DNA of 64,000 nt, from assembly GCA_030549775.1 (NCBI GenBank), contig CM060177.1, positions 44,976,244 through 45,040,243 of the forward strand, given 5' to 3'. This DNA comes from Tamarix chinensis (Eukaryota; Streptophyta; Magnoliopsida; Caryophyllales; Tamaricaceae). Each line of letters opens with the position of its first letter. Position 1 is the stretch's first letter. Below, piece after piece: positions 1-11,149 of this stretch. Both the position numbers and the translations under genes were made by a program. The notes below the pieces were generated by a model. It was not told the origin of the DNA. It did no database searches and was given only the letters and a program-made list of their open reading frames with translations.

Positions 1-624
1 GACTGGTGTATTTTACTATTGAGCTTGAGATTGGGTGTTCATATATATTGTTCCATAAATATTATCTATGGTTATGGTACATGCTTTGTGCTCAGGTATG
101 CTTTTTTGGATTTTGTGTGTCTATGTGAAATGTGGACATGCTGCCTCTTGTAAGGTATTGTATAATATTTTACTCACTACGAGGAAGTTGTACTGATACT
201 AATTTTGTAGATTATTATATGAGGGTCTTGGAGTGGAATAAAGTATATAAGAACGAGAATGATAATAGAATCCTTGGGAAAAAGTCAAATTTTTAGAGTG
301 GGCCTTTGGGTCTAAGAGTTAGGGAAAACCGGTGCCTTAACTTTAGATGCTAGTTTTTGGCCATGATCAATTTTTCCTTTGGACTCTTATGTCCCTTTCT
401 TTTGGTTATACTATTGTACTAACAATATTTATCCATAACTTCTATTTATGTATTATTTTGTTTCCATTGATTTACTTTGGTTATGGTTTTTTTATCCTTA
501 GCACTTAGTATAAGAAAGGTGAGGGAGCCAGACTTATGCTAAGTATAGTGGTAACACCAAGAAATTTGATAATTAACTTTTCCTCAAAACAAAAATTTTA
601 AGATGGTATATTAGGGGTGTTACA
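1..624 (+). mobile_element. End of a long LTR of the TGTAACACC family (truncated by the window edge)
   Basis: The segment ends in GGGGTGTTACA, the inverted form of TGTAACACCCC. The 140 bases before it follow the same order as the end of the long element closing at 32146: a stretch around CCTTAGCACTT, then a purine/AT block, then the terminal heptamer. I read it as the 3' end of a member of the same solo-LTR family, in + orientation. Its other end is outside the window, so its target duplication cannot be tested. No coding sequence is seen. Confidence 0.5.
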
Positions 625-722
625 AATAGTGAGTTCCTGTAATTTTTTGTATCTTACATCATATTATGTTGATCCATATGCATGCTTATTCTTCTCTTTG
701 ACCTTATGTATTCACTACTTAA

Positions 723-1478
723 TGATTCAGGAGAATCCATAGATGATCCTCAAGATGATAATGATTTGGCATACTTGATTAAGTAACTGATCACATTATA
801 TGTCTTTGATAATAATAATATGACTAACCTTGATGATGTTACTTTAAGTCATTCTTGCAGGTATGCAACATATTTGTAGGAAGAAGATAAAACCTTTTAA
901 GAAGTCGAGATACTTAGGATTTCATGTGTTACAATATATTACAAAAGAATATACTGTGCATGAAAGTCAACCCTACAAGTTAAGAGGCCTACTCAACAAT
1001 TCAAGTCAACATCACTATTTTGATTAAGATTATTGTTAGTTGTTTTCATGTGTTAACTAGATTAATTTTTTTGTAAAGTCTTTGTTGATCCATGTCTTAT
1101 ATAGGATATAAATACATTGTTAATACTATTTTATGTACTAGTTAGTCAATTATATATCATGTAGATAAATTAGTGTGATAGTTAGAAATGTCATTCTCCT
1201 AGATAAACATGATGTCAACAACATTTTAATGTGATGGTTGAGTATATTGAGATCTAATACAACTAAATCACTTGGGTGATTATCTCTTTGTGATTGAATA
1301 ATCCTGCCTCAGAATACTTGGTGTATTCTTAGATAGGTGACATTCAAAGTTGAGTTCTTTGAGTTATATATTAATTCTTGCTTGAATATTTTCATTCCTT
1401 CTTCTTAATTGAGTAGCCAGCAATCCTAATTCTTCAACAATCACATGATTGTTCAACATCCTTTGAATACTTGTGTCA
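723..1478 (+). repeat. 5' LTR of the gypsy element
   Basis: It begins TGATTCAGGAG, matching the 3' LTR start TGATGCAGGAG at 5818, and ends in CA four bases before a primer-binding site. Length is about 756 bp. The end rests on the PBS position and the TG...CA rule, because the 3' copy is truncated. Confidence 0.6.
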
Positions 1479-1482
1479 TTTT

Positions 1483-1495
1483 TGGTATCAAATCC
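1483..1495 (+). other. Primer-binding site (initiator tRNA-Met type)
   Basis: TGGTATCAAATCC just after the LTR end is a variant of the common plant PBS TGGTATCAGAGC. Confidence 0.55.
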
Positions 1496-2688
1496 TTTTC
1501 TAGCTTTGCTTCAAATTTAAAGATATTTAATTATTTTCTCTCCTTCCATGCCACGTGATCTTCCAGAATTTTTGTTTATCCCATGCATGTTAGTTAATCT
1601 TCTTCTTCAAAACTTGAAGGTGATCGAGTTCTGCAGTATATATTCAACCCAGCACTTAGTAAATCTTCATCCTACTCTTCAAATCTTCAAAGTTGAAGGT
1701 TGAAGGTTGAAGATTGTCTTCTCCTCATCCACACCTTTGAATACTGAAGGTAAATGGTCAATTATTATTAGTCTTCTTTTGATCTTCTAGCCTTCTTCTT
1801 CAACCATCCTTAGTAATATTCAAAGCTCTTTGATTCTTCAAAGTGATTGAGTGAATTTATGATTCTTTCCCTCATGACAACTTCCTTCTTTCTCCCTCAT
1901 GAAGTCTTTTTCCTCTTGCCATCTTGGGTTAAAAAAGCTTTGCAGATTTGTCACTAATCATGATAGATTTAAATTAAGCAAGGATCTTACCTATTCATCC
2001 AATCTAATCGAGTATCATCTTGATGTTCAAATTTTATTATCTTCTTTAACATGTGATCAAAATTTTGGAAGAAACTTTCTTCACTTATATTCAACCATTA
2101 TCCATTCTTTGATTGTTTCTTTATGTTCTTCCTTCGAGCAAGAACCAACTTATTAGCCACCAAGAATGCATTGAAGTGTATCAAGAATATTTGATAACAC
2201 ATCCTAACCTTTAACTTCCATCTCCATATTTTTCTTAAGTTCAAGAGGTCTTTAAGATCCTTGCCACACCATCAGAAAGACATCAAGAAGTGACTTCTAC
2301 CATGAGTTGAGTTATTTTGAGGCATTAGTTTGTAAAATAATTCAATCATGGGTGAAAAGTGTCAATGAAGACTATGTATGATACTCTTCAACAACTTGCA
2401 ACAAGTGTACATGCAACAAATCCACAATTGGAGAAACTCTATTCCATTCAAATCTAACTTCAAAGCCTAGAATCAAGGGTATTCGACCAAGAAACTCTTC
2501 AACACATGCACAATACCACGAAGGCTATAAATGACTGAGTAGAAGGCATAGTGGGGAGGAAAGTCCAAGCTCAAGGTGGCCACATAAATACTCAAATAGA
2601 GTATGAAGATAAAGCACAAGTGAATGGATCAAATGACCTTATCCACAATTGAATAGGCTATGCAAATCATCCATCACGGTACAACCAT

Positions 2689-3437
2689 TATAAAGATAAA
2701 GGTATAAAGCTCAACCTTCCTAATTTCTATGGTGAATTTGATGTTGAATTATGTTTTGAATGTTTGCATGAAATTAAAGCAATATTTGAGTTTAGAAAGT
2801 ATGATGATGAATTTAAGTGTAAATTAGCAAATCTCAAATTCAAAAATGTTGATATGGTTTGGTATGATAATCTTAAGAGAACAAGTGAAAGGAAAAACAA
2901 AAGTAAAATCAAGTCTTGGGAAAAGTTAAATAAACACCCAAGAAAAAAATTGTACCTAAGGAGTATGAGCAGGATATGTATATCAAATTGACTATTCTTA
3001 GACAATGACTTCTTAGTGTAGATGAATATACTATAAAATTTGAAAGACTAGCACTCTTATCTGGCATGCAAGAAAGAAAAGAACAAAAAGTGTGTTAAAT
3101 ACTTAGGTGACCTTAATAACTTGATTATGGACAAGATGAGATATTATCCTATGATTCTCTTAATTATTTTACTAAGTTATCCTTGAAATGTGAAAGACAA
3201 AATAAGTCTACTAAAGCCTATCATAAGACTAGCACTTCAACTTCTACATCTAACAAAACTTATTATAGTGCAACTACATCAATACTTGGGATATATATCT
3301 ATTCGGCTAATGATAAAAAAAATAACCCTAATGGATAGAAAAAGGGTAACAATAAAGTAAGTGAAAATTCCAATAATTAATGTTTCAAATGTAAATGATA
3401 TGGTCATTTTCCTAGAGAATGTCCAAACCCAAAGGTT
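2689..3437 (+). pseudogene. Ty3/gypsy gag remnant with zinc knuckle
   Basis: The capsid part (about 2690-2990) encodes the plant gypsy gag pattern: a K-L-N-L-P-x-F-Y-G start, a conserved KCKLANLKFKN stretch, then a W-Y-D-x-L block. A CCHC knuckle follows at 3381-3422 (C-x2-C-x4-H-x4-C), interrupted by a TGA codon. Downstream residues continue into the usual N-P-K-V-L-x-L linker. The frame is broken several times, so no full gag can be made. Confidence 0.75.
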
Positions 3438-4375
3438 TTGACCTTAAGTGAAATTGAAAACATGAAACCATGTATTAATGATGATGACCTAGAAGCTGAA
3501 TCTAATGATTATGTCTTAAGTATATATGAAGAGGATGGAAATCATTATCATTTTTTTTTACTTCGAAGGGCATTAAAAATACAACATAATGATCAATCTA
3601 CACAAAGGGATAAAATTTTTAAACTATGTGTAGAATTAGAGATAAGGTTTATAAGGTTATTATAGATAGTGGTTCGTGTACTAATGTTGCTAGTGAAAAA
3701 AATGGTCAAACAAATAGCGCTAGTAAATACTACACATCCTAAACCATATTTATTACAATGGCTTAAAAAGGACAAAGGAGTTAAGGTGACTAAACAAACC
3801 CTCATTACTTTTTCCATTAGTGATTACCATGATAAGGTATTATGTGATGTTTTGCCTATGGATGCTTATGGTATTTTAATAGGAAACCATGGTAATATGA
3901 TATAAATGCAACTCATGATGGTGTAACTAATGAATATGTTGTGCTTAAAGATAAACATAATTATAAGTTGAAACCATCTCAGTGTGATTATGTACAACCA
4001 CCCAAGGTTAAAAAGAGTTTATTCTTACATGGACGAGAAATGACTAATTACATTGAGGAGGAGGGTGTTTGTTATTCCTTATTAGCAAATTCATCTCAAT
4101 TTTGAGAGAAAAAAATATAGCAATTCAAACATTACTAGTTTGCTTACTACAAAAGCGTTTGATACTCTCAAGAATAAATTGTGCAATGCTACTGTATTAT
4201 CTATTCCTAATTTTGACCTACTCTTTGAGGTAACTTGTGATGCTAGTACGATAAATATCATAGGAATTCTTTCACAAGAAAAAATACCTATAGCATACTT
4301 TTGTGAAAAACTAAATGGTGCTAGATTAAGGTATTCTAGATATGATAAAGAATTATTTGCCATGATATGAAATTT
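3438..4375 (+). pseudogene. Gypsy protease and RNase H remnants, reverse-transcriptase core missing
   Basis: An aspartic protease active-site segment (IIDSGSCTN) lies at 3658-3684. The next recognisable protein is the RT/RNase H connection at 4130-4375, with the segment from the fingers/thumb linker to the RNase H aspartate (TCDAS) and the Y-S-x-Y-D-K-E-L motif. Nothing resembling the central RT motifs, including Y-x-D-D, lies between about 4085 and 4130. An internal deletion of the RT core is the simplest reading. The RNase H segment continues with stops to about 4560. Confidence 0.7.
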
Positions 4376-4734
4376 AGAGACATTGAGTCATTATTTGAGA
4401 TCTTAACCCTTTCTATTACATTATGATCATGAAAGTTTGAAATACTTACACGGTGAAAAGAAAATAAGTTCTAGACATACAAAGTGGATAAACTTCTTAC
4501 AATCCTTTGTGTTATCTGTAAAACACTTGGTACGGAAAAAAATATAGTGGTTGATGCTCTTTTTATAAGATCTATATAACTTGTCATGTTTGATGCTAAA
4601 TTGTTAGGTTTTGAAATGATAAATGAAATGTATCCTACTGGTGAATATTTTCACGAAGAATATTAGGCATGTAAAGAAAATGGAAATGGATTATTATTTA
4701 AACTTAATAGAATTTGTGTACTGAGGTCGAGTAT

Positions 4735-5770
4735 AAAGGATTTACTTATAAAGAAGGCACATGAAGAAGCTATTTTCGGCCATTTTGGTACTCATAAAAC
4801 ATTAGAGATATTGTAAGAAAATTTCTATTGGCCACACATGATAAAGGGTGTAAAAATTGTAGTAAATCAATGTGTTACTTGTAAAAAGAGTAACGGTTTC
4901 TTTCACAAAAGTTTGTATGCACCATTATCTGCGCCTAGTCAACCATGGGAAGGAGTTAGTATGGAATTTATATTATGCTTTCCTAGAACACGAAGAGGTA
5001 AATATTCTATTATGGTCATGTTAGATAGTTTTTATAAAATGGTTCATTTTATTCCATGCAATAAAACTGATGATACCACACATTTCGCTGATTTGTATTT
5101 CAAAGAAATTGTGAGACTACATGGCATACCTAAAAGTATTGTTTTGGATTGGGATGTCAATTTTCTTAGTTACTTTTGGAAAATTTTATGGCACTAAGTT
5201 ATTATTTAGTACTTCATATCATTCACAAATCGATGGACAAACTGAAGTTACAAACCGTACTTATGGCACCTTGTTAAGAGGAATGGTAAGTAAAAGTACT
5301 AGAGATTGGGATATTACGTTAGCTCATGCAGAATTTGCTTATAATCAAAGTCTTTCAAGTACTATAGGTTCAAGTCCATCCAAAATTGTGTATGGAGTGA
5401 ATCCTTACATACTAATTGATAAGGTACCATTGAATTAAGGTGAACTTAAAAACTATGAGCCTAAGGAACGAGTAGAGTTCTTCCAAAAGCTTCATTAACA
5501 AATCAAGAGGAACATATAATGAATGAATATAAGATATCAAAAACAAGCTAACAAACATTTCACTCAATAGGTATTTTCTCCTGGTGATTTAGTGTGGTTA
5601 CATTTTTATAAACATATATTTCCAAATCTAAGGAAACATAAATTAATATCAAGAGCAGATGGACCATTTAAAATCCTTAGAAATTTTGAAGAAGATACTT
5701 ATGAACTTGAACTTCCTGAATTATATGGCATTATTTTGAAGACATTTAATATTGGTGATTTGTCTCTTTA
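4735..5770 (+). pseudogene. Gypsy integrase remnant
   Basis: The H-H zinc-binding start (HEEAIFGHFGTHKT) and C-x2-C pair (CVTCKKS) are at 4750-4890. The catalytic core follows with GxSMEFI in place of the usual first aspartate context, then the HGIPKSIVLDWD segment and a Y-H-x-Q-x-D-G-Q-T-E motif near 5217-5250. The C-terminal G-P-F-K-I-L block is at about 5660. A frameshift near 5180-5210 splits the core. The first Asp appears replaced by Glu, another sign of decay. Confidence 0.8.
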
Positions 5771-5817
5771 ATTTAGTGATGTTAATTTGAGAAAAAATCT
5801 TCTCAATTTGGAGAGAA

Positions 5818-5961
5818 TGATGCAGGAGCATCTATAGGTGATCCTCAATATGATAGTGATTTGGCATACTTGATTATGGAACCAATCATATTATATGTCT
5901 TTAATAATAATAATAATATGACTAACATCGATGATGCTACTTTGATTCATTCTTGCTGGTA
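5818..5961 (+). repeat. Truncated 3' LTR of the gypsy element
   Basis: About 140 bp match the first part of the 5' LTR at 723, and similarity stops abruptly after TTCTTGCTGGTAT. It follows a purine-rich tract. About 600 bp of this LTR are missing. Confidence 0.65.
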
Positions 5962-6339
5962 TAAAAATTACTAACTAGATTCGAATATATACAATATTCT
6001 TATAAAAATACTATTTTATTTTCTTAGCATAATTTAAAAAATTAAGATCATATATCAGTTAATATTTATGTGTGTGTGTGTGTGTATTCATATAAGTATC
6101 TTGTTGTAAAACTTTAAATTACATAAATAAATAAATTTTAAAAATTAAAAACTACAAAAATACAATAATATGATGTATTGTTAATAATCAATAAAATATT
6201 GGATATTTTTCCAAATTGAATAATATAGTCAAAAACCAGATATCCTAAATGTTGGATATCCTTTTGACTAAAATCGGAACAAATATCCTAAATGTTGGAT
6301 CAAAATTTTTAAATATTGGATTGGATTTTTAGATCCCAA
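5962..6339. other. Unassigned AT-rich DNA with a (TG)n tract
   Basis: I see no gene. A TG dinucleotide run occupies about 6069-6085. The short phrase CCTAAATGTTGGAT recurs around 6240-6300. Confidence 0.5.
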
Positions 6340-6835
6340 ATTTTTGCACAACCTTAGTCACTAAGGCCATTATGAGCTTCACACGCAAGATAAAATTGTT
6401 AAAAGACACACACATTATCTCCTAAATGTTTGATAGAGAGCACATGACCAATAGAGCTTAAATCTCATCCCTAATCACAATTTCCAAGTCCTTGAACTAG
6501 ATGAATATATTTTGAAACTCATTGGGGTGTGCTGGAATGGGCTCACCATCTTCATATTTCAATTTGTGCAACTTTCTCATAAGTTAGACATTATTTCCAA
6601 CAATTTATTTACAAACAGAAAATCTAACTTGGACCGCATTCCATATGTCATGTACTCTTCCTCAAAAAGATGAGTAATATTTTCATCCACCCATTGATGG
6701 ATAAAATAACATATTTTTCTATCGAACTTCTTCTCCTCCCCTTCTTTTTCTTTCATACTCTCGGGCATGACTCTTCCGTTTTCAATTGGTTTGACCAATT
6801 CTTATACATAGAGTAGGTATTCCATATTACTCTTT
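6340..6835 (-). pseudogene. Ty1/copia gag remnant (UBN2-type)
   Basis: Read on the minus strand, 6798-6577 and its continuation to about 6340 give the retrotransposon gag order: a helix leading to an L-F-E-E-E-Y segment, R-S-K-L-D-F-L, then K-L-K-Y-E-D-G-E-P with N-E-F-Q-N just after. That is the pattern of plant copia gag polyproteins. Stops and a missing N-terminus show it is dead. It lies directly downstream, in the minus direction, of a PBS and LTR, as a gag should. Confidence 0.6.
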
Positions 6836-6902
6836 CATGTTCTATAACTCATATTATTCAACATTACCATGACCGGCTTGCTAGCTCCCATGACTACCAT
6901 GA

Positions 6903-6914
6903 TATTTGATACCA
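6903..6914 (-). other. Minus-strand primer-binding site
   Basis: TGGTATCAAATA on the minus strand, two bases after an LTR ending in CA (TGTCCCAACA). It links the LTR above it to the gag remnant below it. Confidence 0.55.
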
Positions 6915-6916
6915 AT

Positions 6917-7745
6917 TGTTGGGACAATTTGATCCACTATGTCGGCTAGCTAGTGGGATGTCACTCTCGGTCAATTGACTAGCTATGGCAGAATACTAGC
7001 TTAAACACTCCAAGAAATTCAATCATTGAGTTAATAGCACAATTATAAGCTGTAAATGCAAGCACAATGATGAATATTTTTGGGACAAAGAAATGATAAG
7101 CTTTTATTGAATATGAAGAATGAGGGAAAAAATATTAGAGCTTGCACACACCATTACAAATGGTTAGATGAGGGTTATTTATACCCTCTCTAATCCTTTA
7201 GCTAAGTTTGCACATGTGTATCATTAGCCAGTAGACTTGTATGAAATCCTACTTGATGTCAATTCGAGTTTGAGGAAGCATAAAAGTTACCACTTAATTA
7301 TCACTCCTCTAGTTTAACCCTATTAGTCATAGACTACCAGCTGATGACTACATCTCTTAAATTATAGGATTTTCTAAACACTTTCGTACTTTCCATTTTC
7401 ACTTTGCCTTCATCCACGTCTTCTCCTTAACCTTAACTAATTTACCAAGCTAATCTAGACGAGAAGTTTCCGTCGGCCTTGAATTGGTTGAGCTCTTCTG
7501 AAGTTCAATATGCCAAGTAAGGCCATTAGTTGGGTTTCTATTAGTTGACCCATTTCACCTGACCAACCAACTTTGGTGGATGGCGCTCCATGTCCAATCA
7601 ATTAACCTTATCCAACTGATGCACTAAGGATGGTCGACCCTTTTGTTTGATCAACCAATGGGCTTTGTCAATCGACTCACTCTAGCCTATTGACTCACTC
7701 TAGTTGACCAACCGATCAACTTACTTTGGCTAATCGGCTCTACTT
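6917..7745 (-). repeat. 5' LTR of a minus-strand copia element
   Basis: The LTR ends at 6917 (minus-strand ...CCCAACA) next to a PBS. A TATA box (TATAAATA, minus strand) lies at 7176-7183. The distal part (7440-7740) has repeated short motifs of the CAACCGATC/TCGACC type, like those in the copia LTR at 57950-58680. The upper boundary is a guess, since I found no second LTR copy. Confidence 0.45.
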
Positions 7746-8701
7746 ATGCCCTAGCATTGGCAGTTGAAATTTTAAACTTATTTAGAAGGAAAAACTTACT
7801 AATTTTTTCTAATTTTAAAAAATTGTGATCAAAAGTAGTTGTTAGAGAATGAATTGTTTCTCCAAACGTATCCCGACAGGGGTAGGATGTTGATATTACA
7901 ATTAAGGTAAAGCAAATGCTGAAGTCCAGCGTTGAGACTCTGGGGGCTAAATGTTTCATGCAAATTTACCTATCGTGTTTAGGGGTAATTGCATTTTTGC
8001 TGTTGCACACATCCTTAGTAAGATTCAACTTGTAGAATCCAAAAGCGACTAGCAAATGATGGTTATTGAACGAAACACCTACAAGAAGTCAGATTCTTGG
8101 ACGTCCTAGTTGACAGTATCTCCCGTGGTGCACGAAATGGCAGGCGGGGGATTGCTAGTTGTATTAGACATCATTTCCCACTTACTGTCTATATATGGCC
8201 GATATCTTCAAATATTTATGCGGTGTAAGAGGGACGATGGCATTAAATAATTGGAAATTCCACTAATAAAAAGTACTTTTACCATCTAGTTTTGTCCATA
8301 TATATATACTACACGAGGTCCACTATACCAGGAACTTGACTTTTATCTGGCAGCACATGTCCGGATTGTATTAATTGATTATCGGTCTACAGGGATCTGA
8401 TATAATTTACCATAGTTTGATTGATTGAGTAAATTAAGAGCAAGAGTAAGATAAAAAGAAAAGGATGTCCATTAGCATTATAATTAATAAGAAAACAAAA
8501 AACTCAGCAGCCTATCAGAATCCATCTTACTTCTCAAGTCTTAAGGCCTTCAATACGCCTACACTGACAGATGCAAACTCTTCACACTAAAGAAGTCTGC
8601 AACATGCAACCTATAAGGGTATCCTTTGCAACCCACAATAGCTCATGCAAGAACTCAAGGGCCATCCCTTCTGTAACTCTGTTAGTAACAATACTTAGAA
8701 A
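7746..8701. other. Unassigned intergenic DNA
   Basis: No coding region, RNA gene or repeat structure could be recognised here on either strand. Confidence 0.4.
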
Positions 8702-8710
8702 GGGTACGGG

Positions 8711-9253
8711 CAGGGACGAAGCCAGAAGATAAAATTAACGGGGTCCCAATAAAAAAATTATAGATTTTACGATAAATTAAATATTAAATACTAAATCAAA
8801 ATTATTTCATAAGAATTAACTAATTAGATAAATAAAAGAATAAATCTACAATCAAATTATAAATAACATAATAGACAAATTCCAATTTGAAATTCAAACA
8901 CAATAAGTGAAAATACATACAGAAGTTAATTCAAAAAATAAACAAAACTTATAAATTGAATGGACAGAAAGGATTGAAGTAGCTGAAACAAAAATTCAAA
9001 AAATTGTACTTCCGTCTGGTGTCAAGGGAGAAAGGATTGAAGCAGCTGAATCATGAAGTTAAAAAAAATTACTTCCGTCCCGTGTGGTGCCAGGGGCTTG
9101 AACCCATGACTTTAGAAGTGGCTGGAAATAAAAGGCTAGGGTCTAACCAACTCAGCCAGTACACTTTCTATTAATAATAGCATATATATAGTATATAACA
9201 TAAAATTACATGGGGTCAAGCGACCCCATGTGCCCGATACTGGCTCCGTCCAT
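8711..9253. mobile_element. Non-autonomous TIR transposon with 9-bp target duplication (Mutator-like)
   Basis: The termini are imperfect inverted repeats: AGGGACGAAGCCAG at 8712-8725 against ATGGACGGAGCCAG read from 9253 inward, 12 of 14 identical. They are flanked by a perfect 9-bp direct repeat, GGGTACGGG, at 8702-8710 and 9254-9262. A 9-bp duplication is typical of Mutator-like elements. The 543-bp interior has no coding capacity. It contains a near-tandem duplication of about 60 bp (8965-9085, each with AGAAAGGATTGAAG...ACTTCCGTC) and a tRNA-like block. Confidence 0.6.
9084..9160 (-). other. tRNA-like sequence with pol III A and B boxes
   Basis: On the minus strand there is a good A box (TGGCTGAGTTGG) and about 40 bp later a B-box-like GGGTTCAAGCC, then CCCTGGCACCA. 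The 5' and 3' ends do not form an acceptor stem and no clean anticodon arm is seen. It is therefore a tRNA-derived fragment, not a tRNA gene. It could act as an internal pol III promoter. Confidence 0.5.
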
Positions 9254-9400
9254 GGGTACGGGGGCAATGGGTTAATAATAATAATAATCAGAAATGCACT
9301 AAAATAATTTTCGTCTATTGCGATGGTCAACATCGTCGAATAGGCAATTTAACAGAGGGTGGGAGGGAAATGAGGCTACAACGACAACTCCCGTCGTCGT

Positions 9401-10150
9401 TGTAATATTCTAAATTGAATAGAGTGTTATAAGTATTGATATGTCAACTTATATCAACATAATATACTATCTTTTTGGTAATTTTATCTTAATAACTCCA
9501 CAGTTAAGCATGCTAATCATGGAACAATTTTAAGGATGGATGCCACTCCTGCAAAGTTTTATAAATTTTTCAAAAAAATTCTTAGGAAGCATGTGAGTGA
9601 GTGGAGAGAAAATATGTTAAAAGGACTTGTATTGATTTATGGGGTCAACTGATCAATCCAAAAATGTTCCAGGGTAGCCTCCTCGTGGTTATATCGACTC
9701 GGGGTATCACAAATGGTATCAAACCAAAATCGCCACCGTGATCTGAACTTAGAAGAGTCGGTTAATCGTCTAGCGGAATGCTTATTGGGATAAAACTGTA
9801 TTAAGACAATTAGTGGTCGAGGCGAAACAAGGATATTACGTTCTTTGAGTGAGGATTAATGTAATACCCTAAATTGAGCGAAATATTATTATTATTGATC
9901 TGGCTACTTATATCAACATGGCATACCATTATTTTGGTAATTTTATCCTAAGAACTCTATAGTTAAGTGTGCTAGTCATGGAATAATTTTTAGGATGTGT
10001 AACCCTCCTAAGAAGTTTCAGAAAATTTCTAAAATTTTGTTTCAAGAAGCGTTTGAGTGAGAAAAAAAGTGCCGAAAGGATTCTTATTAATCTGTGAAGT
10101 CAGCTGATCAAACTAAAAGCGCTCCAAGATAGTCGTATTATTATAATGAT
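9401..10150 (+). mobile_element. TRIM (terminal-repeat retrotransposon in miniature)
   Basis: Two direct repeats of about 300 bp flank about 148 bp. The first LTR runs from TGTAATATTC (9401) to GGGTATCACA (9711). The second begins TGTAATACCC at 9860 and fades out near 10150, having lost its last bases. A primer-binding site, TGGTATCAAACC, sits at 9714-9725, two bases after the first LTR. The internal region has no coding capacity. LTR size, tiny interior and PBS all fit a TRIM. The LTRs have diverged substantially, so it is old. Confidence 0.7.
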
Positions 10151-10154
10151 GACT

Positions 10155-10560
10155 AGTAATTAAATTTATTTTACCTTTGTAATATTTGAAATTAATTTTT
10201 AAGAAAAAAATATTTTTAAAGAAAAATATATATAGAAATGACAATGTTGTCGTAGTATCCTAAAAATATTTCACTCCTCAATGTCCTAGACAGGGAAAAA
10301 AACTCTTTAGCAATGACACATCGTCATCTTATGGAGGGAGTCATTGTAGGGACTGGAAGAATTATTTTCCTCCTCTTGAAAATTGTTGCGGAAAAGTTTT
10401 AGTTAGGGTATATTATAGCAATTAGTCAACGTTATAAGATATAATGTCGCAACAATATAGACTACCAAAACGGTGTTATTCGTTTATAGGGGAGTCTACT
10501 GCAACATCATCACAATAAAGAAGGAGTCGCTACAGTAGAAGTGTATTATATAAAATGAAA
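10155..10560 (+). repeat. CACTA 5' subterminal repeats
   Basis: Variants of GTTGTCG, GCAATGAC, GTCGCAACA and GTCGCTACAG occur in both orientations about every 30-60 bp, as in transposase-binding subterminal arrays of CACTA elements. A pyrimidine-rich leader with TCGTCG and CTCACTCAC follows at 10580-10635 and may be the start of the transcribed region. Confidence 0.55.
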
Positions 10561-11149
10561 AAGAAAAAAAAAACTAATTGTGTCTTCGTCGTTCATCTCA
10601 CTCACTTTCTCGTCGCTGCAACTCTTGCTCCTCTCTCAATAGTTTGATAAGTTATTTACTTAATTCTTATTTTTTTTGTCAAAATAATTTTTGTTAATGT
10701 TAGTTTTTACTTGTAATTTAGGGTTTTTTTTTTGTGTTTTTATGTGTTTTCATGGCAACCACCACCACTGCTGACTTGCACCACCATGCATCGCCTCCCT
10801 ATCATTCTTATCTCGGTTTTAATCTTTATTTAAGTTTATTTCATTTTAATTATTAATCTATTAAGATAACACATTTTTTTCTTAATTTTTGGTTTAATTG
10901 TATGTCGCCAGAGAAGTTTCTACAGCTTCCGGATTCGCCTTCTACTAGTGTTGTATGTTTTTTTTAAATTTATATGTATATATATATATATATATATGTT
11001 ATTGTTAAATATGTAATTATTGTTAAATTCGTTGTTAAATAACTGATTATTCTTAATTATTTTTTTTGTAATATGTGATTGAGATATATATATATGGTGA
11101 TTGATATATATGGTAATAATTGAGATGCATATATTATAATCGATAAAGT

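Larger units (their letters stand above)
723..5961 (+). mobile_element. Decayed Ty3/gypsy LTR retrotransposon
   Basis: A 5' LTR, a primer-binding site, gag with zinc knuckle, protease, RNase H and integrase follow in Ty3/gypsy order, then a polypurine stretch (GGAGAGAA) and the beginning of a 3' LTR. The two LTR starts (723 and 5818) share about 140 bp of closely similar sequence around ATCCTCAAGATGATAATGA. Gag and the integrase C-terminus resemble chromovirus elements (CRM/Reina type), but no chromodomain is visible, so the lineage is tentative. Frameshifts, many stop codons, loss of the reverse-transcriptase core and loss of most of the 3' LTR make it non-autonomous. Confidence 0.85.

Noticed and set aside
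9084..9160. Functional tRNA gene on the minus strand
   Set aside because: Boxes A and B are present, but no acceptor or anticodon stem forms.
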